Assembly: GCA_009783135.1 (NCBI GenBank) | Contig: WRHS01000041.1 | Span: 1 to 10,978, forward strand | From: Dehalococcoidia bacterium | Lineage (GTDB): Bacteria; Chloroflexota; Dehalococcoidia; Dehalococcoidales; UBA1222 | Direction: 5' to 3' | Length of the DNA stretch: 10,978 bases | In this document: positions 1 to 8,885 of the stretch, one piece after another | Position numbering within the stretch: position 1 is the stretch's first letter | Layout: the number at the start of each line of letters is the position of its first letter | Program-made: the position numbers and the translations under genes | The notes under the pieces: model-generated | Told to the model about the DNA's origin: nothing | The model's database searches: none | Seen by the model: only the letters and a program-made list of their open reading frames with translations

Positions 1-5
1 TTTCC

Positions 6-638
6 TTGGCATATTTTCTCCCTTTCTTTTTTAGCCCAATTTATTGTACTATCCTACTTGATACTAACATTACTTTTGGACTAGTTTTCGGGGGTCAGGT
101 CAAGTGCGCCAAGTGCGGCACAGGACTTGTAACTCGGAAAACCCTGTCTTCTACCATTTATTTCTTTTGCCGTCGCAGAACAGACAACAAAAGCTGTGGC
201 GGCTGTGGAACACTTAGGGTGCAGGATATTGAGAACTTCGTTTTCAGGGGGATGTGTCGTAGATTGGCAGACTTCCGTGTACTTGCTGGCAACACTTCCG
301 GCAAAGCAAACCCAAAGCTGACTGCTCTAAAAGTATCTTTAGCACAGGTGGAAGCGGACATTGAAAAGTTGGTCAATACTCTTACCGGTGCCAATAGCGT
401 TTTACTATCCTATGCCAACAGCAAGGTTGAGGAGCTGGACAGCAAAAGGCAGTTACTCATAAAGCAGATTGCCAACATGAGTGCTGATTCTATCTCACCA
501 AAGCAACTTGAACGCATATCGCATTATCTGGATAGTTGGGACGAAGTAAGCTATGAAGACAAACGCTTCGTGGTTGACTGCCTGATTTCAAGAATTAGCG
601 CGGAAAGTGGTAAAATCTGCATTGAATGGAAATTCTAA
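6..638 (+). pseudogene. Large serine recombinase, C-terminal fragment
   Basis: This is the C-terminal part of a large serine recombinase (site-specific integrase/resolvase type). From the TTG at 6, residues about 25-67 form a recombinase zinc beta-ribbon with Cys34 and Cys37 (KCAKCG), Cys55 (YFFCRRR) and Cys64/67 (CGGCG). Residues about 105-160 are a charged, coiled-coil-like stretch, and the end (SYEDKRFVVDCLISRI...IEWKF) is the usual family C-terminus, so the 3' end is intact. The catalytic serine resolvase domain and the long recombinase domain, which would add some 300 residues, are missing. The first 25 residues are hydrophobic and unlike the normal lead-in to the ribbon. The frame is open to the window edge, so the TTG is only nominal. 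I infer a truncated, inactive remnant. A gene merely cut by the window edge is the alternative. It lies 59 nt ahead of the acs operon, same strand. Confidence 0.72.
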
Positions 639-652
639 ACTAATCACACGTT

Positions 653-675
653 ACAACATACCAATGGGTTGTTGT
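653..675 (+). other. Small hairpin upstream of acsV
   Basis: Inverted repeat: ACAACA (653-658) pairs with TGTTGT (670-675) and ACC (660-662) with GGT (667-669), with one bulged T at 659 and a 4-nt AATG loop. It fills much of the 59-nt spacer between the recombinase remnant and acsV. No T-run follows, so it is not a classic intrinsic terminator. A role in the acsV leader is possible but not shown. Confidence 0.3.
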
Positions 676-697
676 ACATTGTTGAGTGATGCAAGCA

Positions 698-2611
698 ATG
701 ACTGAGCAAACTAAGAAATACAAAGTGGTTTTCATGCCCGACGGTATTGAAACAATCGTGGCAGAAGGAACAAATTTGCTGGATGCTGCCATAGCTGCCG
801 AAGTGCATATCAACGCCGGTTGTGGCGGAACTGGAGCTTGTGGGACCTGTAGCGTACTTATAAAAACAGGTTTGGTAGACAGCCCAAAAACAACCAGCAT
901 ATCGAATAGCGACTATCAAAACGGCTTGCGTCAGGCCTGCAAAAGCCGCGTTATGTCAGATGTTGTAGTAGAAATCCCAGCCTCTTCGCGCCTTGAAACA
1001 GCTGTGCTCAAAAAAGAGATACAGAACAGCCACAATGACGATTTACTGTGTAGCGGATGGCACTTTTCTCCGCCTATTGAAAAGCGCCTGCTGGAAATAT
1101 CACCTCCATCGTTGCAGGACAACACAAATGATATGGCGCGTCTGTTACGCCACATGGATGATAGCCAGACACATCCGGAAATTAAAGCCGACCTCCATTT
1201 TGCAAAAAAGCTCGCAGCTACCGCAAGACATGATAACTGGCGCGTCACTGCCACGTTGCTTAAGTTTGACGAGCATACACGCATAATAAACATTGAGTCA
1301 GGTGACATGCGCACAACCAATTACGCGCTTGTCTTTGATATAGGCACGACAGCCGTACGCGGACAACTGCTTGATCTGAGCCAAGGTCAGGCGATTGCGC
1401 AGGCGACGGAGTACAACAAACAGATCAGCTTTGGAGCAGATGTCATAGCACGCATAACTCAGTGTGGCCGCCCGGGAGGGCTGGAGAAACTGCAAAAAGC
1501 TGTCGTTGATACGCTGAATACTCTCATCGAGCAAATGCTGGCATCAAGCAAAGTTGCGCGCAGCGGCATTAACCACATAGTAGTAACAGCCAACACCGTA
1601 ATGGTGCATCTGCTGTTAGCGCTTGACCCTCAATTTCTGCGCACCTCGCCATACGTTCCAACCTTAAGCAGCACCCCTTTGGTAAAAGCATATACATTAG
1701 GCATAGAAGTAGAAGAGCACGTCCGACTTTATTGTGTGCCGTCGGTGGCAAGTTATATCGGAGGTGATATTGTATCCGGCATAGTAGGAAGCGGCATCCA
1801 TCAGCGTCAGCCTCTCACACTATATATAGACATCGGTACCAACGGTGAAATCGTGTTTGGCAATAGCGAATGGCTCATGACCGCAGCAGCCTCAGCCGGT
1901 CCGACTTTTGAGGGCGGAGGTATACAATGCGGCATGCTCGCCACAAACGGAGCCATCGAAGATATCCATCTAGAAAATGATAAAACCGAACCAGTTTTAA
2001 AAGTCATCGGAGGCGATCCGCCTCTTGGCATTTGCGGCTCAGGCATAATAAACCTGGCAGCCTCCCTTCTAAAGCATGGGCTAATCACACAGGCGGGGCG
2101 CTTCAACATGGAAAACGGGCACCATCGATTGCGCATCGGTGAAAACGGCGCAGAGTATGTGCTGGCCTTTGACGCACAAAGCGGCAACGGCAAAGATATT
2201 GTATTCAGCGAAATTGACATGCTCAACCTTATCAGGTCAAAGGCAGCCTTGTATGCCGGCTACCATACGCTGGTTTCCAGTGTGGATAAGAAGATGACCG
2301 ATATCGAACAGGTGGTTATTTCCGGAACATTTGGCAACCATCTCAATATTGAAAATGCCATTGCCATTGGCTTACTTCCGGATCTCCCGCGGCACAAATT
2401 TAGCTTCATTGGCAACGGAGCGCTGCTTGGGGCACGCCTGATTGCATTTTCAAACGACGTGCGAAACCAAAGCAGCATTGTGGCATCCATGATGACGAGT
2501 TTGGAGCTTTCGGAAAATGCCGATTTTATGAGCAGCTATACCGCAGCGATGTTCCTGCCGCATACCGAAGCCGCGCTGTTTCCTTCGGTAAAGATAGGAA
2601 ACCTGCCATGA
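698..2611 (+). CDS. acsV: AcsV: reductive activator of the corrinoid iron-sulfur protein (RACo-type ATPase)
   Basis: This is the ATP-dependent reductive activator that returns accidentally oxidised Co(II) corrinoid of AcsC/AcsD to active Co(I). Counting 637 residues from the ATG at 698, residues 1-95 are a plant-type [2Fe-2S] ferredoxin domain with Cys42, Cys48, Cys51 and Cys81 (C-x5-C-x2-C...C). A linker follows to about 205. The rest is the ASKHA-type ATPase with phosphate loops DIGTT (from Asp214) and DIGTNGE (from Asp378) and a GICGSG motif at 444-449. The length fits the RACo family, about 630-640 residues. The start is uncertain: GTG 686 and ATG 689 are in frame upstream, and none has a strong Shine-Dalgarno. 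I prefer 698 because GAGTG (685-689) is suitably spaced and the product begins MTEQTKKYKVVF. It overlaps cooC by 4 nt (ATGA), so the two are translationally coupled. No good promoter is visible upstream. Confidence 0.93.
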   Translation: MTEQTKKYKVVFMPDGIETIVAEGTNLLDAAIAAEVHINAGCGGTGACGTCSVLIKTGLVDSPKTTSISNSDYQNGLRQACKSRVMSDVVVEIPASSRLETAVLKKEIQNSHNDDLLCSGWHFSPPIEKRLLEISPPSLQDNTNDMARLLRHMDDSQTHPEIKADLHFAKKLAATARHDNWRVTATLLKFDEHTRIINIESGDMRTTNYALVFDIGTTAVRGQLLDLSQGQAIAQATEYNKQISFGADVIARITQCGRPGGLEKLQKAVVDTLNTLIEQMLASSKVARSGINHIVVTANTVMVHLLLALDPQFLRTSPYVPTLSSTPLVKAYTLGIEVEEHVRLYCVPSVASYIGGDIVSGIVGSGIHQRQPLTLYIDIGTNGEIVFGNSEWLMTAAASAGPTFEGGGIQCGMLATNGAIEDIHLENDKTEPVLKVIGGDPPLGICGSGIINLAASLLKHGLITQAGRFNMENGHHRLRIGENGAEYVLAFDAQSGNGKDIVFSEIDMLNLIRSKAALYAGYHTLVSSVDKKMTDIEQVVISGTFGNHLNIENAIAIGLLPDLPRHKFSFIGNGALLGARLIAFSNDVRNQSSIVASMMTSLELSENADFMSSYTAAMFLPHTEAALFPSVKIGNLP

Positions 2612-3360
2612 CGCGCTCAATTGCCATAGCCGGCAAAGGCGGAAGCGGTAAAACAACCACCTGCGCACTAATAATACGCGAGTTAATACGGCAAAACATC
2701 ACACCGATTCTGGCGGTTGATGCCGACGGTAACGCCAACTTGCACGAGAGTTTAGGGCTGTCCCTGCGCGAAACCATCGGTTCGGTGGTTGATAAGTTCA
2801 ACGACGATAAAATAGACCTGCCTCAGGGTATGAATAAGGGAGCTTATCTCAATTTACGACTCAACGAAGCCATCGTTGAAAGCTCTGGTGTTGATCTGAT
2901 TTCCATGGGGCATGGTGCGGGCTCGGGATGTTATTGCTACCCAAACAGCGTGCTAAAGGACTTTATCGATACCCTAAAACCAAATTATAAACTCATGCTC
3001 ATGGATAATGAGGCCGGTATGGAGCATCTCAGCCGCGGTACTACCGACGGCGTAGATATTCTGCTCATAGCCTCAGATTACTCTGTAAAAGGCATACGCA
3101 CAGCCGCGCGTATTCTCCAGATAGTGCATGAACTGAAGCTGGATGTTAAGCGCTCTGCGTTTATTTTGACGCAGGTTCCGGACGTTTTAGACGAGCGTGT
3201 CACGGAAGAACTTGGCAGGCTTGGTATTAGCCCATTGGCGCTCATACCACACTGCGACGAAGTCAGGCGTTTTGACCTGGAACAGCAATCTCTATTAGAC
3301 TTATCAGGCGCCTCTCCGGCTGTCATAGCTGTGGCGGCAGTGGTGAAAAAAATTCTTTAA
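2608..3360 (+). CDS. cooC: CooC/AcsF-type nickel-insertion ATPase
   Basis: This is a MinD/SIMIBI-class P-loop ATPase that assists nickel insertion into CODH or, in the AcsF branch, into the A-cluster of acetyl-CoA synthase. The deviant Walker A is at residues 9-17 (GKGGSGKTT), with signature Lys10 and P-loop Lys15. A VDADGN motif follows at 37-42. The metal-binding CxC at the dimer interface of CooC proteins is present as Cys108-Tyr-Cys110, and the MDNEAGMEHLSRG stretch is typical of the family. At 250 residues it is full length. The start codon sits inside the end of acsV (ATGA overlap). With no CODH gene in the window and acsB three genes downstream, an AcsF role (ACS maturation) is the better guess. 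Sequence alone, as I can read it, does not separate CooC from AcsF. Confidence 0.9.
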   Translation: MTRSIAIAGKGGSGKTTTCALIIRELIRQNITPILAVDADGNANLHESLGLSLRETIGSVVDKFNDDKIDLPQGMNKGAYLNLRLNEAIVESSGVDLISMGHGAGSGCYCYPNSVLKDFIDTLKPNYKLMLMDNEAGMEHLSRGTTDGVDILLIASDYSVKGIRTAARILQIVHELKLDVKRSAFILTQVPDVLDERVTEELGRLGISPLALIPHCDEVRRFDLEQQSLLDLSGASPAVIAVAAVVKKIL

Positions 3361-3375
3361 GGCAGGAAGTGTTGT

Positions 3376-4263
3376 ATGGTCGCCAAACTCATCAGTGGAA
3401 GTGAAATTGCAGGGCAGATTAGGGCCGAATTATGCCAAGAAATATCCGAGCTAAAGGCACGGGGCGGCATTGTGCCAGGTCTGGCTACAATACTGGTAGG
3501 CGACGATCCTGCTTCACACGTTTACGTAAGCAGCAAGGTTAAAACCTGTCAGAGCATGGGTATACACTCAGAGCGATATGATCTGCCTGCTACAACGTCC
3601 GAGGCTGAGTTGCTGGCATTATTGGAAAAGCTAAACAGTGCCCCGCACATCAACGGCATACTGGTGCAGATACCGCTTCCCAAGCATATTGACGAGGCAA
3701 AGGTGATTTTATCCATAAATCCGGATAAGGACGTGGATGGCTTCCATCCCATAAGCGTTGGGCGAATGCTAATCGGCACGCCGGGTTTTCTGCCTTGCAC
3801 GCCTCACGGCATACAGGTATTGCTTCAGCGCAGCAACGTCAATACAAGCGGTGCTGAGGTGGTTGTGGTCGGACGTAGCAACATTGTCGGTAAGCCCATT
3901 GCCAATATTTTGCTGCAAAAAGCATGTGGCGCCAACGCCACTGTCACCGTATGCCACGCATCCACACGCGACATTGCCTCTCACACACGCCGGGCAGACA
4001 TACTCATCGCCGCCATAGGTAAGCCAAAGTTCATCACGGCAGATATGGTAAAAGACGACGCTGTGGTGATAGACGTCGGAACCAACGAAATCGGCAAAAC
4101 GCATGAAGGCAAACGTATACTGGCAGGAGATGTCGATTTTGACGCAGTCAAGGAAAAAGCCTGTGCCATCACACCTGTGCCGGGAGGCGTCGGTCCCATG
4201 ACAATCATTATGCTTATGTCAAACACAGTCAAAAGCGCCAAAATGGCGCATGGTCTTGCTTAA
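3376..4263 (+). CDS. folD: FolD: methylene-THF dehydrogenase / methenyl-THF cyclohydrolase
   Basis: This bifunctional cytosolic enzyme interconverts 5,10-methylene-, 5,10-methenyl- and 10-formyl-tetrahydrofolate in the methyl branch of the Wood-Ljungdahl pathway and in general one-carbon metabolism. At 295 residues it has the usual length. Visible landmarks are the catalytic Tyr50-x3-Lys54 (SHVYVSSK), Gln98 in GILVQIPLP, the PDKDVDGFH stretch with Asp121, the nucleotide-binding VVGRSNIVGKP and the C-terminal ITPVPGGVGPMT signature. A Shine-Dalgarno AGGAAG (3364-3369) sits 6 nt ahead of the ATG. It begins 15 nt after cooC. The acsD ribosome site overlaps its stop codon. Finding folD inside the carbonyl-branch genes, with neither formyl-THF synthetase nor methylene-THF reductase beside it, is a notable arrangement. 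Confidence 0.97.
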   Translation: MVAKLISGSEIAGQIRAELCQEISELKARGGIVPGLATILVGDDPASHVYVSSKVKTCQSMGIHSERYDLPATTSEAELLALLEKLNSAPHINGILVQIPLPKHIDEAKVILSINPDKDVDGFHPISVGRMLIGTPGFLPCTPHGIQVLLQRSNVNTSGAEVVVVGRSNIVGKPIANILLQKACGANATVTVCHASTRDIASHTRRADILIAAIGKPKFITADMVKDDAVVIDVGTNEIGKTHEGKRILAGDVDFDAVKEKACAITPVPGGVGPMTIIMLMSNTVKSAKMAHGLA

Positions 4264-4272
4264 GGAAACGCT

Positions 4273-5220
4273 ATGAACGATAACGCAGTATTTGAATTAC
4301 CCAAACAAAGCTATAACGGGCAGATTAGGGCGGTAACGCTTGGTAGCGAAGGCAAGGCGGTTACTGTTGGAGGCGAAAGCTGTTACCCATTCCACTGCTT
4401 TGAGGGTGCCCTGCCGCATGCGCCACGCATCGCCATGGAGGTTTATGACACACCCCCCACGGATTGGCCAGATGCGGCACTTGCTCCTTTTAGCGACGTG
4501 TTATCCGACCCATTGGCTTGGGCACGCAAATGTATTACAAACTATGGAGCAGAAATGATATGCCTGCAGCTGGCCGGCACCGACCTCAATGGCGCCGATG
4601 CCAGTGCGGAGCAAGCCGCCGGCATTGTAAAAAATGTAGCCTGCGGTATTGATGTGCCGCTCATCGTTTGGGGCACAGCCAACCACGAAAAAGACACCGA
4701 AGTACTGCGGCTGGTTTGCCAAACATGTCAGGATAGGAAACTCATTGTAGGACCTGTTGAAGAGGGCGATTACAAAAAAATCGCAGCAGCAGCCATAAGC
4801 TATGGGCACACCATTGTTGCATCGTCATCCATTGATATCAACCTTGCCAAGCAATTGAATATCCTGCTGTCTAATCTTGGGGTACCTGACAACCAGCTTG
4901 TGCTCGACCCAACCGTATCAGGCATAGGGTATGGCATTGAGTACTGCTACTCGGTCATAGAACGCATACGCATGGCAGCCCTCACGCAGCAGGATGAAAA
5001 ACTGTCCTGCCCTATCATATTGAACATAGCCCGCGAGGCTTGGAAGAGCAAAGAAGCCGGTCCATCGGATGATATAAAACTTGGCGAGGCGACCAAGCGT
5101 GGCATACTGCTGGAGGCCATGGCCGCATGGGTACTATTAATGGCAGGCGGCGACGTCGCTATCATGCGCCACCCGAACGCCGTAAGTTTAGTGCGTGATA
5201 TGATTGGCGAGATGTCTTAA
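4273..5220 (+). CDS. acsD: AcsD: corrinoid iron-sulfur protein small (delta) subunit
   Basis: This is the small subunit of the corrinoid iron-sulfur protein, the methyl carrier between methyltransferase AcsE and acetyl-CoA synthase AcsB. It is a TIM-barrel protein (CdhD/AcsD family, 315 residues as expected) that carries no iron-sulfur cluster and pairs with AcsC to enclose the cobamide. Typical family stretches are visible: PRIAMEVYDTPPTDWP near residues 51-66, LQLAGTD near 95-105, VLDPTVSGIGYGIEY near 215-230 and a C-terminal GGDVAIMRHPNAVSL. An AAGGA Shine-Dalgarno (4262-4266) overlaps the folD stop codon and is 6 nt from the ATG, so translation is tightly coupled to folD. Unlike many clusters it is separated from acsC by acsB. 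Confidence 0.95.
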   Translation: MNDNAVFELPKQSYNGQIRAVTLGSEGKAVTVGGESCYPFHCFEGALPHAPRIAMEVYDTPPTDWPDAALAPFSDVLSDPLAWARKCITNYGAEMICLQLAGTDLNGADASAEQAAGIVKNVACGIDVPLIVWGTANHEKDTEVLRLVCQTCQDRKLIVGPVEEGDYKKIAAAAISYGHTIVASSSIDINLAKQLNILLSNLGVPDNQLVLDPTVSGIGYGIEYCYSVIERIRMAALTQQDEKLSCPIILNIAREAWKSKEAGPSDDIKLGEATKRGILLEAMAAWVLLMAGGDVAIMRHPNAVSLVRDMIGEMS

Positions 5221-5234
5221 CGCATCTGCCGCTT

Positions 5235-5240
5235 TATAAT
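5235..5240 (+). promoter_or_regulatory. Possible internal -10 element ahead of acsB
   Basis: A perfect TATAAT lies in the 42-nt acsD-acsB gap, 22 nt ahead of the acsB start. No recognisable -35 hexamer is found 16-18 nt upstream and there is no TG extension. It could support a weak internal promoter, or be chance in an AT-rich gap. Confidence 0.22.
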
Positions 5241-5262
5241 AACATTTGTGAGAGTTGCTTAA

Positions 5263-7467
5263 ATGTCTGAACTTATTGTAAACGGCGCCATTCGAGGAGC
5301 GCGCAGCATCGTAGAGCGGGCCGAAAAAGAATACTCCGTTGTCTTGTCCAAATGGGGAGCAGGTCAAACTGTAGGATTCCCGAATACGGCATATTACCTG
5401 CCCATCGTTTACGCCATATTTGGGCTGCAGGTGAAAAGTCTGGGCGATATAGCACAGGTACTGCAACACTGCAGGCGCTTATTACCACCCATTGAGAATG
5501 CGGCAGGCTCGGCTTATGGCATCCCGCAGGCATTGGATGCCGGCATGGCCACTCTTTTCGCCGAGGAAATCATTGAGGCACTGCGCTACGTCACAACACC
5601 GAACTTATACACCAAAACAGAAGACCCAACCGGCGGCAATCTGTGGCTGGGTGCCGCAGACGATGTTATTTTGCGCCGGCGCGGCGTGGAATTCGTTGAC
5701 GGCAGCGCACCAGGTTTTGCCACAATTCTGGGGGCTGCACCGGATAAGGAAACCGCCTCCGCCATCGCAGCCGAACTGCAGCAGAGAAACCTGTATATCT
5801 TCATGTGCGGACAAAACCACGACATAAGCTTTTCCGAGCAATTAAATCAAGCTGGAGTACAGGTAGGATGGTCCTCACGGCTTGTGCCTTTCGGGCAGGA
5901 TATATCGTCTACTGTTTTCGCCATAGGATTCGCCGTACGCGTAGCTATGTCACTCGGCGGAATTAAGCCAGGCGACGGACCTGCCAACATGCTTTATAAC
6001 AAAGAACGCATCTTCGCTTTCGCCATGCCTTTGGGAGAGGTAAGCGATGAATGGTACGCCAACGCCGCCGGAGCAATCAACTTCGGCTTCCCTATCATCT
6101 CAGACAGCAACATTCCCGAAATACTGGCAACCGGCGCGGGCGAAAACGATATCGTCGTGGCAAATGTGCCGCACGATAAAATTGTATCACGGGCACTGGA
6201 CGTGCGCGGACTTAAGGTAAATGTCACCAGTATACCCATACCGGTAGCCTACGGTCCGGCTTATGAGGGCGAGCGCATTCGCGGCGATGATATCTATCTG
6301 GAATGCGGCGGCGGACGCACCCAAATGGTGGAATTGTGCCTTTCCAAAAGAACGGATGAGCTGGAAGATGGGAAAGTTGAGGTAATCGGACCTGATCTGT
6401 CAGACGTACCAGCTGGTACCAAATTGCCCATGGCCATCGTTGTAGAAGTGGCAGGGCGTCAAATGCAGGAAGACTATGAGCCCATTTTGGAACGGCAGAT
6501 ACATCACCTGCTGAACTACGCTCAGGGCGTTATGCATCTGGGACAACGCGACATAGGCTGGTTGCGAATAAGCAAAAAAGCCGTTGAAAAAGGCTTCACA
6601 CTGCGCCATTTAGGAGTAATATTACATGCCAAGCTGCATCAGGACTTTGAGCGCATCGTGGACAAGTTGCAGGTTAGGATTTATACCAACGCAGAGGACG
6701 TAAACCTTATGGTGGCACAGGCACGGGAGGTCTATGCCGTGCGCGACCCCAGAATTGATGGTATGACCGATGAAAGCACCGATACATATTATTCATGCAC
6801 GCTTTGTCAATCATTCGCACCCAACCACGTGTGCATTATTTCACCTGAGCGCGCCGGACTATGCGGCTCGTATAACTGGATGGACTGCAAGGCATCGCAT
6901 GAAATAAACCCAAACGGACCAAACCAACCTGTAGCTAAAGGAAGTCAGCTGGATACGCGGCTGGGGCAATGGCAGGGAGTTAACGACTTCGTTTTGAAAG
7001 CATCCCGCGGAAACACAAACTCTTTCAACTCATACAGCATTATCACAGATCCGGCAACTGCCTGCGGCTGCATGGAGTGCATTGCGGCAATACAGCCTCT
7101 ATGCAACGGAATTATGATCGTTAACCGCGATTTTACCGGTATGACGCCCTGCGGCATGAAGTTCACCACTCTAGCCAGCACAATAGGCGGAGGCAGCAGC
7201 ACACCTGGATTTATTGGGCACAGCAAGTTCAACATAGCTCAGCGTAAATTCCTATCCGCCGAGGGCGGCATCAAACGGGTGGTCTGGATGCCAAAAATGC
7301 TAAAGGATGAAATACGCGACAGGTTCAACGCCCGCGCAAAAGAAATAGGCATGCCTGATTTGTTGGAGCGCATAGCCGACGAAAGCATCGGTATTACCGA
7401 AGAGGAAGTCCTTCCTTTTCTGACACAAAAAGAGCATCCGGCGCTCACAATGGAACCATTGATGTAA
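5263..7467 (+). CDS. acsB: AcsB: acetyl-CoA synthase (CODH/ACS alpha/beta-type subunit)
   Basis: This is acetyl-CoA synthase, which condenses a corrinoid-bound methyl group, CO and CoA into acetyl-CoA at the nickel-containing A-cluster. The reaction is reversible. The protein has 734 residues, close to the full bacterial form (Moorella about 729), and keeps the N-terminal domain that contacts CODH in two-enzyme complexes. All A-cluster ligands are present: Cys512, Cys515, Cys524 and Cys534 (CTLCQSFAPNHVC...GLCG) for the [4Fe-4S] and bridging thiolate, and Cys601-Gly-Cys603 for the distal nickel. These sit at a constant +6 offset from the Moorella residues as I remember them. Phe518 in QSFAP, which faces the active site, and the HPALTMEPLM end are also kept. 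The start has only a weak GTGAGAG (5248-5254). A CO-dehydrogenase partner gene is absent from the window. Confidence 0.98.
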   Translation: MSELIVNGAIRGARSIVERAEKEYSVVLSKWGAGQTVGFPNTAYYLPIVYAIFGLQVKSLGDIAQVLQHCRRLLPPIENAAGSAYGIPQALDAGMATLFAEEIIEALRYVTTPNLYTKTEDPTGGNLWLGAADDVILRRRGVEFVDGSAPGFATILGAAPDKETASAIAAELQQRNLYIFMCGQNHDISFSEQLNQAGVQVGWSSRLVPFGQDISSTVFAIGFAVRVAMSLGGIKPGDGPANMLYNKERIFAFAMPLGEVSDEWYANAAGAINFGFPIISDSNIPEILATGAGENDIVVANVPHDKIVSRALDVRGLKVNVTSIPIPVAYGPAYEGERIRGDDIYLECGGGRTQMVELCLSKRTDELEDGKVEVIGPDLSDVPAGTKLPMAIVVEVAGRQMQEDYEPILERQIHHLLNYAQGVMHLGQRDIGWLRISKKAVEKGFTLRHLGVILHAKLHQDFERIVDKLQVRIYTNAEDVNLMVAQAREVYAVRDPRIDGMTDESTDTYYSCTLCQSFAPNHVCIISPERAGLCGSYNWMDCKASHEINPNGPNQPVAKGSQLDTRLGQWQGVNDFVLKASRGNTNSFNSYSIITDPATACGCMECIAAIQPLCNGIMIVNRDFTGMTPCGMKFTTLASTIGGGSSTPGFIGHSKFNIAQRKFLSAEGGIKRVVWMPKMLKDEIRDRFNARAKEIGMPDLLERIADESIGITEEEVLPFLTQKEHPALTMEPLM

Positions 7468-7520
7468 ATAGGGTACAATGTTCCTTTCAATTTCGTAATT
7501 AAATAACGGCGGATAGGTAC

Positions 7521-8867
7521 ATGGCTTTATCAGGAATCGAAATTTTTAAGATGCTGCCCAAAACCAACTGCGGCAAATGCGGCGTGCCAACGTGTCTGGC
7601 TTTCGCCATGAGCTTAGCCACAGGCAAGGCTGAGTTGTCGGCCTGTCCTCTGGTATCGGAAGAATCCAAAGCCAAACTGGAAGCTGCCTCTGCCCCGCCA
7701 ATTCGCCCGTTAACTTTAGGGTGCGGCGAACGCGCGCTTAAAATCGGCGGGGAAACCGTGATGTTCCGCCATGAAAAGCGCTTTGAAAACCCGACAGGGC
7801 TGGCAATGCTTGTCTCAGACAGGATGACAGATGCCGAGGTTGGAGAAAGGCTCAAGCGCTTTCAGGAACTGTCATATACGCGCATAGGATTTAAGCTGCA
7901 ACCGGAACTGCTGGCGCTAAGGTGTGATTCGCAGGACCGCAATACTTTCACAGCGCTGGTGCAACGCGTGCAAAAAGAAAGCCTTGCCGGAATTATCCTT
8001 ATGACCGACAATTCGGATATTATGGCATCTGCCCTGAGCATCTGCGCAGAAAGAAATCCGCTACTTTATGGTGCCACAACGGATAATGCCGAGCTGATGG
8101 CGGCACTTTCAAAAGAGTATGGCTGCCCGGTGGTAGCACGTGCCGATGGGCTGCAAGCCCTTGCCGCGCTCAGTGAAAAACTGGGGCAACTGGGGGTCAA
8201 GGATATCGTGCTTGACACTGGTGCGCGCAATACCAAACAGGCACTGCATGATCAGGTGATGCTGCGCAGACTGGCGCTGAATCACAAATTCCGCCCACTT
8301 GGCTTCCCGAGTATCATACCAGCCTTTTGCATGGCCGAGAATCCGCTTAAAGAAGCTCTCGTGGCCGCTACATTCATCGCCAAGTACGGCGGCATCATCA
8401 TATTATCTGATTTTCGTGGAGAAACTCTTTATCCGTTGCTGGTGCTGCGGCTGAATTTGTACTCCGACCCGCAGCGTCCGCTGGCAACAACCGAAGCCAT
8501 TTACGATATCGGCAAACCGGATGAAAACTCACCAGTTTTGATTACAGCCAACTTTTCGCTAACCTACTTTATAGTTTCAAGCGAAATAGAAAACTCACGC
8601 GTGCCGGGCTACCTGCTGGTAAAGGATACCGAAGGGCTTTCCGTAATGACGGCTTGGGCTGCAGGCAAATTCGGAGCCGATAATATTGCCGCCATGGTAA
8701 AGAAAAGCGGCATTGAAAACAGAATAAAACACCGCACACTGATTATCCCGGGCTACATAGCATCCGAAAGCGGCGGGCTGGAAGAAGAACTACCCGGCTG
8801 GGAGATAGTGGTTGGACCGCGTGAAGGAGCCCACATACCGGCTTTCCTCAAAAACTGGCGCGCCTAA
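7521..8867 (+). CDS. acsC: AcsC: corrinoid iron-sulfur protein large (gamma) subunit
   Basis: This is the large subunit of the corrinoid iron-sulfur protein. It binds the cobamide that carries the methyl group and a low-potential [4Fe-4S] cluster used in reductive activation. The cluster domain is at the N-terminus with Cys17, Cys20, Cys25 and Cys42 (C-x2-C-x4-C-x16-C). A TIM-barrel core follows from about residue 90 to 320. The C-terminal cobamide-binding domain runs from about 330 to the end, with NFSLTYFIVSSEIE and the closing LPGWEIVVGPREGAHIPAFL. At 448 residues it is full length. It follows acsB after 53 nt. The ribosome site is weak: GGCGGA (7508-7513), 7 nt from the ATG. It should act with AcsD, receive methyl groups from AcsE and be reactivated by AcsV. 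Confidence 0.97.
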   Translation: MALSGIEIFKMLPKTNCGKCGVPTCLAFAMSLATGKAELSACPLVSEESKAKLEAASAPPIRPLTLGCGERALKIGGETVMFRHEKRFENPTGLAMLVSDRMTDAEVGERLKRFQELSYTRIGFKLQPELLALRCDSQDRNTFTALVQRVQKESLAGIILMTDNSDIMASALSICAERNPLLYGATTDNAELMAALSKEYGCPVVARADGLQALAALSEKLGQLGVKDIVLDTGARNTKQALHDQVMLRRLALNHKFRPLGFPSIIPAFCMAENPLKEALVAATFIAKYGGIIILSDFRGETLYPLLVLRLNLYSDPQRPLATTEAIYDIGKPDENSPVLITANFSLTYFIVSSEIENSRVPGYLLVKDTEGLSVMTAWAAGKFGADNIAAMVKKSGIENRIKHRTLIIPGYIASESGGLEEELPGWEIVVGPREGAHIPAFLKNWRA

Positions 8868-8885
8868 TCCTCAGGACAGGCACAA

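Noticed and set aside
574..601. Promoter for acsV using TTGACT at 574
   Set aside because: No acceptable -10 hexamer occurs 15-18 nt downstream; TAAAAT at 611 is 31 nt away.
653..675. Intrinsic terminator before acsV
   Set aside because: The stem is short and bulged with no T-run after it.
7451..7479. Promoter ahead of acsC (TGGAAC, 17 nt, TACAAT)
   Set aside because: The -35 matches consensus at only 3 of 6 bases and lies inside the acsB 3' coding end; not enough to call.
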